A stretch of 32,355 nucleotides of DNA from Schleiferilactobacillus shenzhenensis LY-73 (GTDB lineage Bacteria > Bacillota > Bacilli > Lactobacillales > Lactobacillaceae): assembly GCF_000469325.1 (NCBI RefSeq), contig NZ_KI271607.1, positions 4,651 to 37,005 of the forward strand. Direction: 5' to 3'. How positions within the stretch are numbered: the stretch's first letter is position 1; each line of letters starts with the position of its first letter. Of the stretch, positions 7,780-16,279 are shown in pieces. The notes beneath the pieces were generated by a model. The model was not told where the DNA came from. It searched no databases and saw only the letters and a list, made by a program, of their open reading frames with translations. Both the position numbers and the translations under genes were made by a program.

Positions 7780-8592
7780 ATGAAGTTAAGTACACGGTTT
7801 CCGTTCAATTACTGGTCAACGACGCTGCAGCCCAAGAAGATGTTTGCCCACCGGCATGATTTAGGGTGGTGGAAGATGATCTTTTCTTGGATCATTCTAT
7901 TGGCACTGGTGATTATTCCCGTGCCGGTCTATTACGGTCGCCAAACCACGGTGGATACGGATATTCTGCTGCCCAAAGTGACGCAGGCGGTGAAGAAAGA
8001 CGCTGTCGACCAAGCGTTGGCGACGGCGTTCCAAAACCGTTCGACCGCTCATGCCGTCCTTTACCAAGATAAGCAGACCATTGTGGGCCGCAACCTGACA
8101 AAGAAAGAAATTAAGAGCCGCGCCGTCAGTGTTAGCGTCGCTCCGAAATCGTTTGCTCTGCAGGAAGACCAGGCGGCGTTCAAGGTCCCGTTGCGGGCCA
8201 GTATCCGCTATCAATCCGCGAAGCAGTACCTGAATGAGCAGTGGTACGCGGAGAACAAGAGCTTAGTGACGATGTACTTCGTTACCCTGTTCGGCGGGAT
8301 CACCTTTGTCACGGCCCTCTTGCTGTGGCTGGGGATTGCTTTCTTCATGTGGCTGACACGCTTTAATCGGTATACGAGTATTCATAAATATAAGGAAAGT
8401 CTGAACTTGGTGCTCAATGCCATGGGCGGCGGGGCGGTCCTCGCCTGCCTGGTGGGCCTGGTGCACTTCGCGTTTGGGCTGCAACTGGTGATTTTGTCCC
8501 TGTGGACGGTCATCATGATTAGTTTGATGTTTTGGCAAACCCGTCTGAATGACGGATACGTTGCCACGGGAAGGATGCAAACGTATGACTAA
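7780..8592 (+). CDS. malA: DUF1189 family membrane protein MalA (YvdJ-like)
   Basis: This 270-residue protein matches the DUF1189 family, annotated in lactobacilli as maltodextrose utilisation protein MalA and in Bacillus as YvdJ. It is regularly encoded next to the malEFG permeases, but its biochemical role is not established. A cytoplasmic N-terminus is followed by a membrane segment at about 33-52, an extracytoplasmic domain of about 115 residues, and three further hydrophobic stretches in the C-terminal third. ATG 7780 has a strong GAGGAGGAT (7764-7772). The end overlaps malP by eight bases, which suggests translational coupling. By place and topology it could assist the transporter or sense it; that is inference. 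Confidence 0.82.
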   Translation: MKLSTRFPFNYWSTTLQPKKMFAHRHDLGWWKMIFSWIILLALVIIPVPVYYGRQTTVDTDILLPKVTQAVKKDAVDQALATAFQNRSTAHAVLYQDKQTIVGRNLTKKEIKSRAVSVSVAPKSFALQEDQAAFKVPLRASIRYQSAKQYLNEQWYAENKSLVTMYFVTLFGGITFVTALLLWLGIAFFMWLTRFNRYTSIHKYKESLNLVLNAMGGGAVLACLVGLVHFAFGLQLVILSLWTVIMISLMFWQTRLNDGYVATGRMQTYD

Positions 8593-10861
8593 ACGATTGT
8601 TCGACATCGATCCCTGGCTGATTCGCACCCACACGTTAGCTAAGGACGACAAACGCCTCCAGGAAAGCCTGACCGCCATCGGCAATGGCTACATGGGTCT
8701 GCGGGGCAACTTCGAGGAAGGCTACTCCGGTGACAGCCTCCAAGGGACCTATTACGGGGGCGTGTGGTTCCCCGATAAGACCCGGGTGGGCTGGTGGAAG
8801 ATCGGCTACCCTGAATATTTTGGTAAGGCCATCAATGGGCCGGACTTCATCAGTATGCCGCTGACGATCAACAATGTGCCCATCGACCTGGCGAAGACGC
8901 CGTTCCACGATTTCTATCTCAGCCTGGACATGCACAATGCTGTCCTGCACCGTGAATTCATCGTGGATCTGCCAGACACCCAGGTGCAACTGAGCTTCGA
9001 CCGCTTCATGAGTAACGATATCCGCCAAGCCGCGGTGATCCGCATGACCGCCACGACCCTCCAGGGGAGTGCCGACATTCGGGTGGAATCCCGCTTGGAC
9101 AGCAACGTCCACAACGAAGACAGTAATTATGAAGAAATGCTCTGGCAGGAGCTCGGCCGCCACGCTGACAGCAACGGTACCAGTTATCTGACGGTGATCA
9201 CCAAGCCCAACCCTTACGACGTGCCGCGCTTCAGCATTACGCTGAGCATGACCAATCACCTGACCAGCCCGGCGCCCGCCACTCGCACAGCGGAGGACGG
9301 CAGCCTGCTGGTGCAGGAGGACCTTTCTTGGCACCTGGGCGAAGGAGAGAGCAGCACCCTGACGAAGTTCGTCACCGTGGTCACCTCCCGGGATATTCCC
9401 ACGGATAAGCAAGTCGAGGCTGGCCAGGACTTGATGAGCAAGGTCGCGCATAAGGGTTACGATGCACTGCTGGCCGCTCAGAACAAGATTTGGCGGGAGC
9501 GCTGGGACATGGCCGACGTGGTGATCGACGGCGACGATGAAGCCCAGCAAGGGATCCGTTTCAACCTGGCCCAGCTTTTCATGACCTATTACGGTGATGA
9601 CGCCCGTTTGAACATTGGCCCCAAGGGGTTCACCGGGGAGAAATACGGCGGCGCCACTTACTGGGATACCGAAGCCTACATCATTCCGATGTACCTTTCT
9701 GTTACGCCCCCCAAGGTCGTTCGCCAGCTGCTGGAATACCGGTACAACCAGCTCGCTGGGGCGTTCCACAACGCCCAGCAGCAGGGCCTGAAGGGCGCGC
9801 TGTTCCCGATGGTCACCTTCAACGGTATCGAGTCCCACAATGAGTGGGAGATTACGTTCGAGGAGATCCACCGTAACGGGGCGATCGCCCATGCCATTGC
9901 CCAATACACAGACTACACGGGAGACCACAGTTACGTGGACGACCACGGCATCGAAGTGCTCGTTGCCATCAGCCGTTTCTGGGCCGACCGGGTGCATTTC
10001 TCAAAGCGCAAAGGCCAATACATGATCCACGGGGTGACCGGACCCAACGAGTACGAGAACAACGTGAACAATAATTGGTACACCAACACCATGGCGACCT
10101 GGACGCTGCGCTACACGCTGAAGATGCTGCCGGAGGCGAAGGCTAGTCAGCGAGAGAAGCTCGCGGTCAGTGCCGAAGAAAAGGCTCACTGGCAGGACAT
10201 TATCGATCGCATGTACTATCCGGAGGACAAGAAGCTGGGCATCTTCGTCCAGAACGATACCTTCCTGGATAAGGATATTCGGCCGGCCAGCAGTATTCCC
10301 GCCGATCAGCGGCCAATCAACCAGCACTGGTCCTGGGATCGCATCCTGCGCAGCCCGTTCATCAAGCAGGCCGATGTCTTGCAGGGTATCTACTTCCTTA
10401 ACGACGAGTTCACTATGCAGCAGAAGGAGCGCAATTACGACTTCTATGAGCCGCTGACCGTGCACGAGTCGTCACTCTCGCCGAGTATCCACGCCATCTT
10501 GGCGGCGGAGCTGGGCAAGGAAGACAAGGCGGTGGAATTGTACCAGCGGACGGCCCGGCTGGACCTGGACAACTACAACAACGACACCGACGACGGACTG
10601 CACATCACCTCCATGAGCGGCAGCTGGCTGGCCATTGTCCAAGGGTTTGCCGGTATGCGTCAGCACGCGGACAAGCTGTCGTTCAAGCCTTTATTACCCA
10701 AGCATTGGCACAAGTACACGTTCGCCATCAATTACCGCGACCGCATCATTCAGGTGACGGTGGATTCGTCCGGCGCTACCCTCCAGCTGCTCAAGGGCGA
10801 CCCGCTGACCGTCTGGGTCTACGACAAGCCGGAGGAACTGACTGCGTCTGTCCGCGCGTAA
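8585..10861 (+). CDS. malP: maltose phosphorylase (GH65)
   Basis: MalP cleaves cytoplasmic maltose with phosphate to glucose and beta-D-glucose-1-phosphate, saving one ATP. The 758-residue length and three-part GH65 layout fit: N-terminal beta-sandwich, (alpha/alpha)6 barrel and C-terminal beta-sheet domain. The catalytic block [19 protein letters not shown] is present; its general acid is E489, the equivalent of Glu487 of the Lactobacillus brevis enzyme. I chose ATG 8585 because AAGGAT (8571-8576) lies eight bases upstream and the family starts with KRLFxIDPW; a start at 8549 would run 44 bases into malA. The immediate downstream pgmB uses the product. GH65 also holds kojibiose and trehalose phosphorylases, but the neighbours favour maltose. 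Confidence 0.95.
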   Translation: MTKRLFDIDPWLIRTHTLAKDDKRLQESLTAIGNGYMGLRGNFEEGYSGDSLQGTYYGGVWFPDKTRVGWWKIGYPEYFGKAINGPDFISMPLTINNVPIDLAKTPFHDFYLSLDMHNAVLHREFIVDLPDTQVQLSFDRFMSNDIRQAAVIRMTATTLQGSADIRVESRLDSNVHNEDSNYEEMLWQELGRHADSNGTSYLTVITKPNPYDVPRFSITLSMTNHLTSPAPATRTAEDGSLLVQEDLSWHLGEGESSTLTKFVTVVTSRDIPTDKQVEAGQDLMSKVAHKGYDALLAAQNKIWRERWDMADVVIDGDDEAQQGIRFNLAQLFMTYYGDDARLNIGPKGFTGEKYGGATYWDTEAYIIPMYLSVTPPKVVRQLLEYRYNQLAGAFHNAQQQGLKGALFPMVTFNGIESHNEWEITFEEIHRNGAIAHAIAQYTDYTGDHSYVDDHGIEVLVAISRFWADRVHFSKRKGQYMIHGVTGPNEYENNVNNNWYTNTMATWTLRYTLKMLPEAKASQREKLAVSAEEKAHWQDIIDRMYYPEDKKLGIFVQNDTFLDKDIRPASSIPADQRPINQHWSWDRILRSPFIKQADVLQGIYFLNDEFTMQQKERNYDFYEPLTVHESSLSPSIHAILAAELGKEDKAVELYQRTARLDLDNYNNDTDDGLHITSMSGSWLAIVQGFAGMRQHADKLSFKPLLPKHWHKYTFAINYRDRIIQVTVDSSGATLQLLKGDPLTVWVYDKPEELTASVRA

Positions 10862-10910
10862 CGGCCGTGCGGTACAATAGAGATGGTTGTAAGAAAGGAT
10901 TGTGACGACA

Positions 10911-11582
10911 TTGATCAAGGGGTTTGTATTTGATTTGGACGGCGTGATCACCGATACCGCGCGGTTCCACTATCAGGCTTGGAAGAAAGTGGCCCACGAC
11001 GAGTTGGGCATCGACATTAACCCGGCCGTAAACGAAAAGCTGAAGGGTGTTTCCCGGATGGATTCACTTAACGTCATCTTGAAGTTCGGCGGCAAGGAGA
11101 ATGCGTACACCGACACCGAGAAGCGGGAGTTTGCGACGGAGAAGAACGACCTGTACAAGTCGCTCATCAAGCAGATGACGCCGGCGGACATTCTGCCCGG
11201 CATCAGCAACTTTCTCCAGGCCATCACTAAAGCGGGCTATCCGATGTCGTTGGCCTCGGCTTCGCGCAACGCCCCGTTCATCATCGAACGGCTGGAATTG
11301 GGTGAATACTTCGCGGCCATCGTTGACCCGGCCACTCTGAGCAAGGGCAAGCCGGATCCGGAGATCTTTGAGAAAGCCGCCGACCTGATCCATTCACCGT
11401 ATGCCGATACGGTCGGTTTGGAAGACGCGGTGGCCGGCATCGAGGGCATCCAGCGGGCCGGCATGTTTGCCGTCGGGGTGGGCAAACCCGAAGTGTTGGG
11501 CAAAGCCGACATCCTGTTCCCGGACACGGCCCACTTGGATCTGGCCAAGATCGAAGCGGCCTTTGCCGAAAAGCGGAAGTAG
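10911..11582 (+). CDS. pgmB: beta-phosphoglucomutase
   Basis: This HAD-superfamily enzyme turns beta-glucose-1-phosphate from MalP into glucose-6-phosphate for glycolysis. The motif FDLDGVITDT gives nucleophile D8 and acid/base D10, the same numbers as in the Lactococcus lactis enzyme if translation begins at TTG 10911. GTG 10902 is an alternative, but it lies only two bases after the AAAGGA ribosome binding site. The sequence at about 129-138 (SKGKPDPEIF) and the LEDAVAGIEG block (about 154-163) are the usual HAD motifs III and IV, with a helical cap domain between. The 223-residue length is normal. A TACAAT hexamer at 10873 could be the -10 of an internal promoter, though no good -35 accompanies it. 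The maltodextrin operon ends at the terminator after this gene. Confidence 0.94.
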   Translation: MIKGFVFDLDGVITDTARFHYQAWKKVAHDELGIDINPAVNEKLKGVSRMDSLNVILKFGGKENAYTDTEKREFATEKNDLYKSLIKQMTPADILPGISNFLQAITKAGYPMSLASASRNAPFIIERLELGEYFAAIVDPATLSKGKPDPEIFEKAADLIHSPYADTVGLEDAVAGIEGIQRAGMFAVGVGKPEVLGKADILFPDTAHLDLAKIEAAFAEKRK

Positions 11583-11606
11583 TTCCGCCGAAAAAGACAC
11601 TATCAG

Positions 11607-11638
11607 CGCAGACGGCCTCCAGCCGCCTGCGTTTTTTT
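11607..11638 (+). terminator. rho-independent terminator after pgmB
   Basis: CGCAGACGGC (11607-11616) pairs with GCCGCCTGCG (11622-11631), with one mismatch and a five-base loop, followed by seven T. It ends the maltodextrin operon. Confidence 0.9.
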
Positions 11639-11713
11639 CGGCCCAGGCCTTCCTTTTGCCTGTTGAATGTTGTAGGGTAATGTAATCATTGTGTAAAAAG
11701 GAGTGGCAGACGC

Positions 11714-13120
11714 ATGCGCGATTTGACCCGGGGACCGATCCTCAAACAAATTATCTGGTTTACGATTCCCTTGCTGATTGGGAATATTTTCCAGCAAATG
11801 TATACGGTGATCGACACCCTCATCGTGGGCCGGACCATTAGCGTTCAGGCACTAGCCGCGGTGGGGTCGACCGGGTCGCTGTTCATGCTGATCATCGGCT
11901 TCGCTCAGTCCACCACGGCTGGACTGGCCATCGTCACCGCTCAGCGCCACGGCTCGCGGGATTACAAGGGCGTCAAGCGCTCGTTTGCCACCAGCATTCT
12001 GGTCTCTTTGGTCATTTCAGCCGTGTTGACCGCGTTGAGCATGACTTTTACGATGCCTTTGCTGCGCCTGATGCAAACACCGGAGAACATTATTCATGAC
12101 GCTGCCAGTTTCATTTCTGTCCTCTTCGGCGGCATCGTCATCGCGGTCTTCTACAACTTGTTTGCCAACATGCTGCGGGCCCTGGGGGATTCGCGTACAC
12201 CGCTGATCTTCCTGATCCTGGCCTGTATCGTGAACATCGGCTTGGACTTCTGGTTCATCCTCGGCTTCCACATGGGCGTGGCCGGTGCCGGCTATGCGTC
12301 TCTGACAGCCCAGGGCTTGTCCGCCGTGCTCAGCGGCTGGTACATCTGGCACCGGGTGCCGGAACTGGTTCTGCGGCCGAAGGACTTCCGCGGGCTGGGC
12401 AAGGAGATCATTCCCCACATCCGCATCGGCATTCCCATGGGCTTCCAGGCGTCGATCATCTCCATCGGTGCGCTGATCCTGCAGATCATGCTCAATACCC
12501 TCGGTTCTGACGCGGTCGCGGCGTACACTGCCGCCGGCCGCATCGACGGACTGGCGACGATGCCCGCCATGTCCTTCGGTATTACCATGGCCACCTTCGC
12601 AGCCCAGAACTTGGGCGCTCGCAACTATGACCGCATTCGGACGGGCGTGAAGAAAGCCCTGGTCGCCTCCTGTTCCGTCTCCATCATACTGGGCGCGGGC
12701 ATCATTCTTTTGGGCAAGCCGCTGGTCAACATGTTCGTCGGCAGCCATCAGCCCCTGGTCACCAACATGGCCCAGATTTACTTCCACTTCAATTCCAGCA
12801 TGTACTTCCTGCTGGCGATTCTTTTCATCGTCCGGTATACCCTGCAGGGGCTGGGCCAGAGCATGGTACCGACGATCGCCGGGGTCATGGAGCTGCTGAT
12901 GCGGACGTTTGCCGGCTTGATCCTGGTGCACTATTTCGGCTTCGCCGGGGCGTCGGCGGCCAACCCGCTGGCGTGGCTGGGTTCATTGACCGTGTTGATC
13001 AGTTCTTACGTCAGAACGATGCGGCACTTGAAGAATATGGCGGTGAACCAGCCGCTGGCAGAAAAGAAAGCACAGCACAGCGAGCCCCTGGAACCGGCTC
13101 TGGAACAGCATCATCATTGA
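11714..13120 (+). CDS. MATE family multidrug/Na+ antiporter
   Basis: This 468-residue membrane protein belongs to the multi-antimicrobial extrusion family, which expels cationic compounds in exchange for H+ or Na+. About twelve hydrophobic segments are arranged as two similar halves. The N-terminal block with GNIFQQMYTVIDTLIVGR and ALAAVGSTGS is typical of bacterial NorM/DinF-like members. The tail is polar and ends in three histidines. ATG 11714 is preceded by AAAAAGGAG. The gene stands alone between two terminators, so it is not part of the maltose or competence units. Substrate cannot be predicted. Confidence 0.9.
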   Translation: MRDLTRGPILKQIIWFTIPLLIGNIFQQMYTVIDTLIVGRTISVQALAAVGSTGSLFMLIIGFAQSTTAGLAIVTAQRHGSRDYKGVKRSFATSILVSLVISAVLTALSMTFTMPLLRLMQTPENIIHDAASFISVLFGGIVIAVFYNLFANMLRALGDSRTPLIFLILACIVNIGLDFWFILGFHMGVAGAGYASLTAQGLSAVLSGWYIWHRVPELVLRPKDFRGLGKEIIPHIRIGIPMGFQASIISIGALILQIMLNTLGSDAVAAYTAAGRIDGLATMPAMSFGITMATFAAQNLGARNYDRIRTGVKKALVASCSVSIILGAGIILLGKPLVNMFVGSHQPLVTNMAQIYFHFNSSMYFLLAILFIVRYTLQGLGQSMVPTIAGVMELLMRTFAGLILVHYFGFAGASAANPLAWLGSLTVLISSYVRTMRHLKNMAVNQPLAEKKAQHSEPLEPALEQHHH

Positions 13121-13128
13121 TTAGGCAG

Positions 13129-13159
13129 CACCCCGAAAATTTTTTCGGGGTGTTTTTTT
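13129..13159 (+). terminator. rho-independent terminator after the MATE gene
   Basis: CACCCCGAAAA (13129-13139) pairs perfectly with TTTTCGGGGTG (13142-13152), followed by seven T. It lies just upstream of comGA, so comG transcription must begin in the short gap after it. Confidence 0.93.
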
Positions 13160-13175
13160 AACTTTCGGCTCCTTT

Positions 13176-13183
13176 TGCGTATT
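13176..13183 (+). promoter_or_regulatory. weak com-box-like octamer upstream of comGA
   Basis: TGCGTATT, preceded by TTT, agrees with five of eight positions of the ComX/SigH-type com-box TACGAATA. It sits in the only space where a comG promoter can be, between the terminator and comGA. The match is weak and no good housekeeping promoter is visible there either. Confidence 0.25.
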
Positions 13184-13206
13184 TGTATATGCAGGGGGTG
13201 ATGCCA

Positions 13207-14166
13207 TTGGACGTGGCGAAAGAATTAATTGCGCCGGCCGTGGCCGTGCAAGTGTTGGACATATACTTACGGCCGGAGCGGACGGGCTACGCCATCGTTT
13301 GGCGGCAAGTCACCGGTCTGCGCACCATCAAGATGATCACCAATGACGAAGGCCAGCAGGTGATCAACGCCCTCAAGTACCTGGCCCAGCTGGACGTGAG
13401 CGAGACCCGCCGGCCTCAGTCGGGGATGTGGCGGTACGGCCCGCAGCTGAATATTCGGGTGGCGACGGTGGGGGATTATTTGGAACGGGAGAGCAGTGTG
13501 CTGCGGATCTTGTATCCGCTGACGAAGGACCCACACCTTTTCTTCCCCAATCAATTCGCCATGCTCTGCGATCTGGCGCGGCAGCGGGGGCTGATTGCCT
13601 TCGCCGGGCCGATGGGGTCGGGCAAGACGACCCTGATGTACCAGGTCGCTGCGCGGCTGGCCCAGACCCACGTGGTGATGGCCATCGAAGATCCGGTCGA
13701 GATTGCCCACCCGGGCATCAAGCAGGTCCAAGTCAACGACACGGCCGGGATGACCTATCCCGTGCTGCTCAAGGCGGCGCTGCGGGAACGGCCGGATGTG
13801 CTGATCATCGGCGAGGTGCGGGACGCGGCCACGGCAAAGCTGGCTTTCGAAGCCGCGCTGAGCGGCCACTCGGTGTTCACGACGATCCACGCCCGCACCA
13901 CCGGGGGCATCGCCGGCCGTCTGCTGCAGATGGGCCTGCCCGCCGAGGTGCTGCATAACAGTCTCACCGGCGTCGTCTATCAGCGGCTCCTGCCGGGGCA
14001 AAACGGGCCGCCTCAGCTTCTGTGCGACATTGCCGCCCACACAGCGCTGACGGCCCTCATCGACACGCCCCAGCAGTGTTTCATCAATTGGCAGCAGGCG
14101 CTGCGCAGTCTATACAGCGACGGTCTCATCAGCAGAGAAACGGCGGTGGCATTCCAGTATGGCTAG
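13207..14166 (+). CDS. comGA: ComGA, competence pseudopilus assembly ATPase
   Basis: ComGA is the PilB/GspE-type secretion ATPase that drives assembly of the DNA-uptake pseudopilus at the inner face of the membrane. Walker A GPMGSGKTT (K140), Asp box EDPVE (E161-D162), Walker B-like LIIGEVRD (around E203) and the His box with H228 are all in place. The start is uncertain. TTG 13207 is eight bases after AGGGGG (13193-13198). ATG 13201 is too close to that site, while ATG 13189 has no site. This gives 319 residues, slightly short of Bacillus ComGA but covering the N-terminal and ATPase domains. It overlaps comGB by eight bases. Expression normally needs the competence sigma factor; only a weak com-box-like motif is seen. 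Confidence 0.9.
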   Translation: MDVAKELIAPAVAVQVLDIYLRPERTGYAIVWRQVTGLRTIKMITNDEGQQVINALKYLAQLDVSETRRPQSGMWRYGPQLNIRVATVGDYLERESSVLRILYPLTKDPHLFFPNQFAMLCDLARQRGLIAFAGPMGSGKTTLMYQVAARLAQTHVVMAIEDPVEIAHPGIKQVQVNDTAGMTYPVLLKAALRERPDVLIIGEVRDAATAKLAFEAALSGHSVFTTIHARTTGGIAGRLLQMGLPAEVLHNSLTGVVYQRLLPGQNGPPQLLCDIAAHTALTALIDTPQQCFINWQQALRSLYSDGLISRETAVAFQYG

Positions 14167-15202
14167 CCGAAGAAAAACGCGAGGGCAGGTTCCCAGTAGG
14201 AAAAAACGGCCGCGCATTAAGTATGTTGAAGAAACGTTTTTCATCATGCAGGTGGGCAAGATGCTGCAGCATGGCTTGGCTTTACCGGTGGCCATTGATT
14301 ACATCACTCGGACGCGGCCAGCATTGCGCACGGCCACCCGCCAGCTCAGCCGGCTGCTCCAAAGCGGCCGCAGTTTAGCCGAGGGGATGCGGTCGGTCGG
14401 CTTTTCTGACCCGCTCTGCGACCAAGTCGCCATGGCTCAGGCCAATGGCCGGCTGAGCAGCTTCCTCATGCGGGTCGGCCGCTTCCAGCAGGGCCAGCGC
14501 CAGCGCCTGCAGAAACTGCAGCGTGCCTGCCTGTATCCCATGTTCCTGTTGGCCTTCGTGGGCATGATCCTGCTGCTGGTGCGGTTGGTGATCCGGCCGC
14601 AATTCGCAGCGTTGGGGATGACGGGGGAGGCTGGCTTCAGTCAATGGCTGACGATGGGCTTCGGTCTGCTGGTGGTTATCGGCTGCAGCCTCGGCTGGGC
14701 CGGCTACCGCAGCTGGCACGCGCCGATGAACGCCAAGCGGGTGGCCGCTATTCAGCGCTGGCCCATTGTGGGCGGCGTGCTGCGCTGCTACATTTACCAC
14801 ACGCTGCTCTATGACTTGAGCATGCTGCTGGGCAACGGCTGGACCATGAAGGAGATCATCGCCCTGCAAGGGGCCTTTGAACCAGGCTCGCTGGTGGCCG
14901 CTTTGCTCCACGACATGGAGGCCAAGTTCCAGGAGGGGACCAGCTTCATTGCCATCATGGACGCGCTGGTGTATTTCCCGGACGAGGTGGCCAGTCTCCT
15001 CGCCCAGGGCAGCACCGCCGCGGAACTGGCTGGTGAGTTGGAGATTCTCGCGGACCAGTATTACGAGCTCATGCTTACCCGCATCGACAAGCTGATCACC
15101 CGCGTGCAGCCGGCGTGTTTCCTGCTGGTGGGGCTGTCGGTGCTCTGTATTTACGGGGAGCTGCTGCTGCCGATCTATGGCCAGATGCAGGTCCTGAATT
15201 AA
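14159..15202 (+). CDS. comGB: ComGB, competence pseudopilus inner-membrane platform protein
   Basis: ComGB is the GspF/PilC-type polytopic protein on which pseudopilins are assembled, working with ComGA. The 347 residues start with a very basic segment, then two T2SSF domains. Membrane segments lie at about 127-145, 167-185 and 319-340, the usual GspF layout. It starts eight bases inside comGA and has no clear ribosome binding site, so translation is probably coupled. Base composition here is very GC-rich (the 60 bases from 14701 are 70% GC by hand count), in sharp contrast with comGD-comGF downstream. Confidence 0.9.
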   Translation: MASRRKTRGQVPSRKKRPRIKYVEETFFIMQVGKMLQHGLALPVAIDYITRTRPALRTATRQLSRLLQSGRSLAEGMRSVGFSDPLCDQVAMAQANGRLSSFLMRVGRFQQGQRQRLQKLQRACLYPMFLLAFVGMILLLVRLVIRPQFAALGMTGEAGFSQWLTMGFGLLVVIGCSLGWAGYRSWHAPMNAKRVAAIQRWPIVGGVLRCYIYHTLLYDLSMLLGNGWTMKEIIALQGAFEPGSLVAALLHDMEAKFQEGTSFIAIMDALVYFPDEVASLLAQGSTAAELAGELEILADQYYELMLTRIDKLITRVQPACFLLVGLSVLCIYGELLLPIYGQMQVLN

Positions 15203-15236
15203 GACAATTGAGAAGAAAGAAAATGGAGGAATCAAG

Positions 15237-15602
15237 ATGATGCAATTGATCAAGCGCCAGTGGCAAGGGATGAAGCGGAAGAAGCGGAAGGGTTTCACGT
15301 TGTTGGAAATGCTGCTGGTGGTATTCATTATCGCCGCGCTGTTGTTGCTGGTGCTGCCGAATTTGATTAGCCAGCAGGGACGGGTGACTGCTCAAACGGA
15401 TGAGGCACTAGTAACTACAGTGCAAACCCAAGTATCACTTTATCAAGCCGATCAGAGTAAACTTCCAGAGAACCTTGAGAAGTTGGAAGAAACAGGTTAC
15501 CTGTCAGAGAAACAACTCAAACAGGCAAACCAAGTCGTCATGTATGATCCTAAAACGGGCAATGTCACAGTCAAAGGTTCTGGAACAAACAGTGACAGTT
15601 AA
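15237..15602 (+). CDS. comGC: ComGC, major competence pseudopilin
   Basis: ComGC is the main subunit of the competence pseudopilus; it is cleaved by the prepilin peptidase ComC and assembled outside the membrane. The class III signal KRKGFTLLEMLLVV is plain, with cleavage expected between G19 and F20 and the key Glu at E24 (mature position 5). One hydrophobic helix (about 20-45) is followed by a short polar domain; 121 residues is normal. ATG 15237 has GGAGGA (15225-15230). The first half is as GC-rich as comGB, but from about 15400 the codon use becomes AT-richer and stays so through comGF. It overlaps comGD by 11 bases. Confidence 0.93.
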   Translation: MMQLIKRQWQGMKRKKRKGFTLLEMLLVVFIIAALLLLVLPNLISQQGRVTAQTDEALVTTVQTQVSLYQADQSKLPENLEKLEETGYLSEKQLKQANQVVMYDPKTGNVTVKGSGTNSDS

Positions 15603-16179
15603 AAAAGCATTCACTGTTGTGGAAACGTTGATTGTTTTGTCTTGTGTATGCCTTCTCCTACTGTGTTCTGTTCCGTATTTACAACATATTTCTCGTGCTT
15701 CGAGCAATCGTGCGTTTGTTGACCGGTTTAAAATGGCCTACCAGAAGTACGAGAATACGGTGCGTCTACGGTCTGTCAATATTCGAGTGAGCGTAGAAGC
15801 AACAGCCAATGGCCCGCCGGCTATTGTCTTTACGCCGGGTGAAAAGATGGTCCTTCCTGAGACACTAGCGATTACGGAACACCCTGGAAACATGAATATT
15901 GGTGTATCAAGTGTACAGGCCTGTACTTGGCGCTTCAAGGATGTCGGGAGTGACCTAGAATATACCGTTACAGTACAAATACGATGGGGGCGCTTAATTG
16001 AAGAAAAGGAAGGGATTTCTTTTGGTGGAAAGCCTGATTTCGTTAACGATTTTAACCGTGAGTCTCACAATCTACATGGTGTCGAGTACACAATTCAATC
16101 GTCAACTAGGCCACGCAAAGCGAAATTGTTCAGCCAATGCGATTATGCTGGCCGTTCTGCGTTCAGAGACAAAACATAA
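15592..16179 (+). CDS. comGD: ComGD, minor competence pseudopilin with an extended C-terminus
   Basis: The N-terminus KKAFTVVETLIVLS followed by a hydrophobic helix is a prepilin signal, with Ala in place of Gly before the cleavage site and E11 as the conserved Glu. Position after comGC identifies it as ComGD. GTG 15592 lies inside the end of comGC; its ribosome binding site is weak, so coupling is likely. ComGD proteins are usually about 140 residues, but this frame stays open for 195. The last ~60 residues (from about 15998) are read from the same bases as comGE in another frame. The natural stop near the comGE start may have been lost, or the overlap is genuine. The codon use is AT-richer than in neighbours outside the island. 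Confidence 0.82.
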   Translation: MTVKKAFTVVETLIVLSCVCLLLLCSVPYLQHISRASSNRAFVDRFKMAYQKYENTVRLRSVNIRVSVEATANGPPAIVFTPGEKMVLPETLAITEHPGNMNIGVSSVQACTWRFKDVGSDLEYTVTVQIRWGRLIEEKEGISFGGKPDFVNDFNRESHNLHGVEYTIQSSTRPRKAKLFSQCDYAGRSAFRDKT

Positions 16180-16279
16180 TGTTCGATTGACTGTTGACGG
16201 CTTGAATTTTAAAGCGGTCTGGAATGAACAGGCGATACATGTAGACAGTAAGGTGGGCACCAACCAATGGTCCTGGTAA
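15998..16279 (+). CDS. comGE: ComGE, minor competence pseudopilin
   Basis: The N-terminus KKRKGFLLVESLISLTIL is a prepilin signal with G6 before the cleavage site and E11 as the conserved Glu; this and the position identify ComGE. It is 93 residues, near the family length. A TAA stop in this frame directly precedes TTG 15998, which fixes the start there or later; GGGGG (15986-15990) seven bases upstream can serve as ribosome binding site. It overlaps comGD by 182 bases, far more than usual, and comGF by 13. ComGE-type minor pseudopilins are thought to prime or cap the pseudopilus. Confidence 0.82.
   Translation: MKKRKGFLLVESLISLTILTVSLTIYMVSSTQFNRQLGHAKRNCSANAIMLAVLRSETKHNVRLTVDGLNFKAVWNEQAIHVDSKVGTNQWSW

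Noticed and set aside
8636-9997. Reverse-strand open frame of 453 codons opposite malP
   Set aside because: It lies wholly opposite a well-defined GH65 enzyme, shows no domain motif and has the His/Gln/Val/Arg-rich composition of an antisense shadow in GC-rich DNA.
12017-12931. Reverse-strand open frame opposite the MATE gene
   Set aside because: The composition (Asp, Gln, His, Gly, Arg) mirrors hydrophobic codons on the other strand; no start signal or motif.
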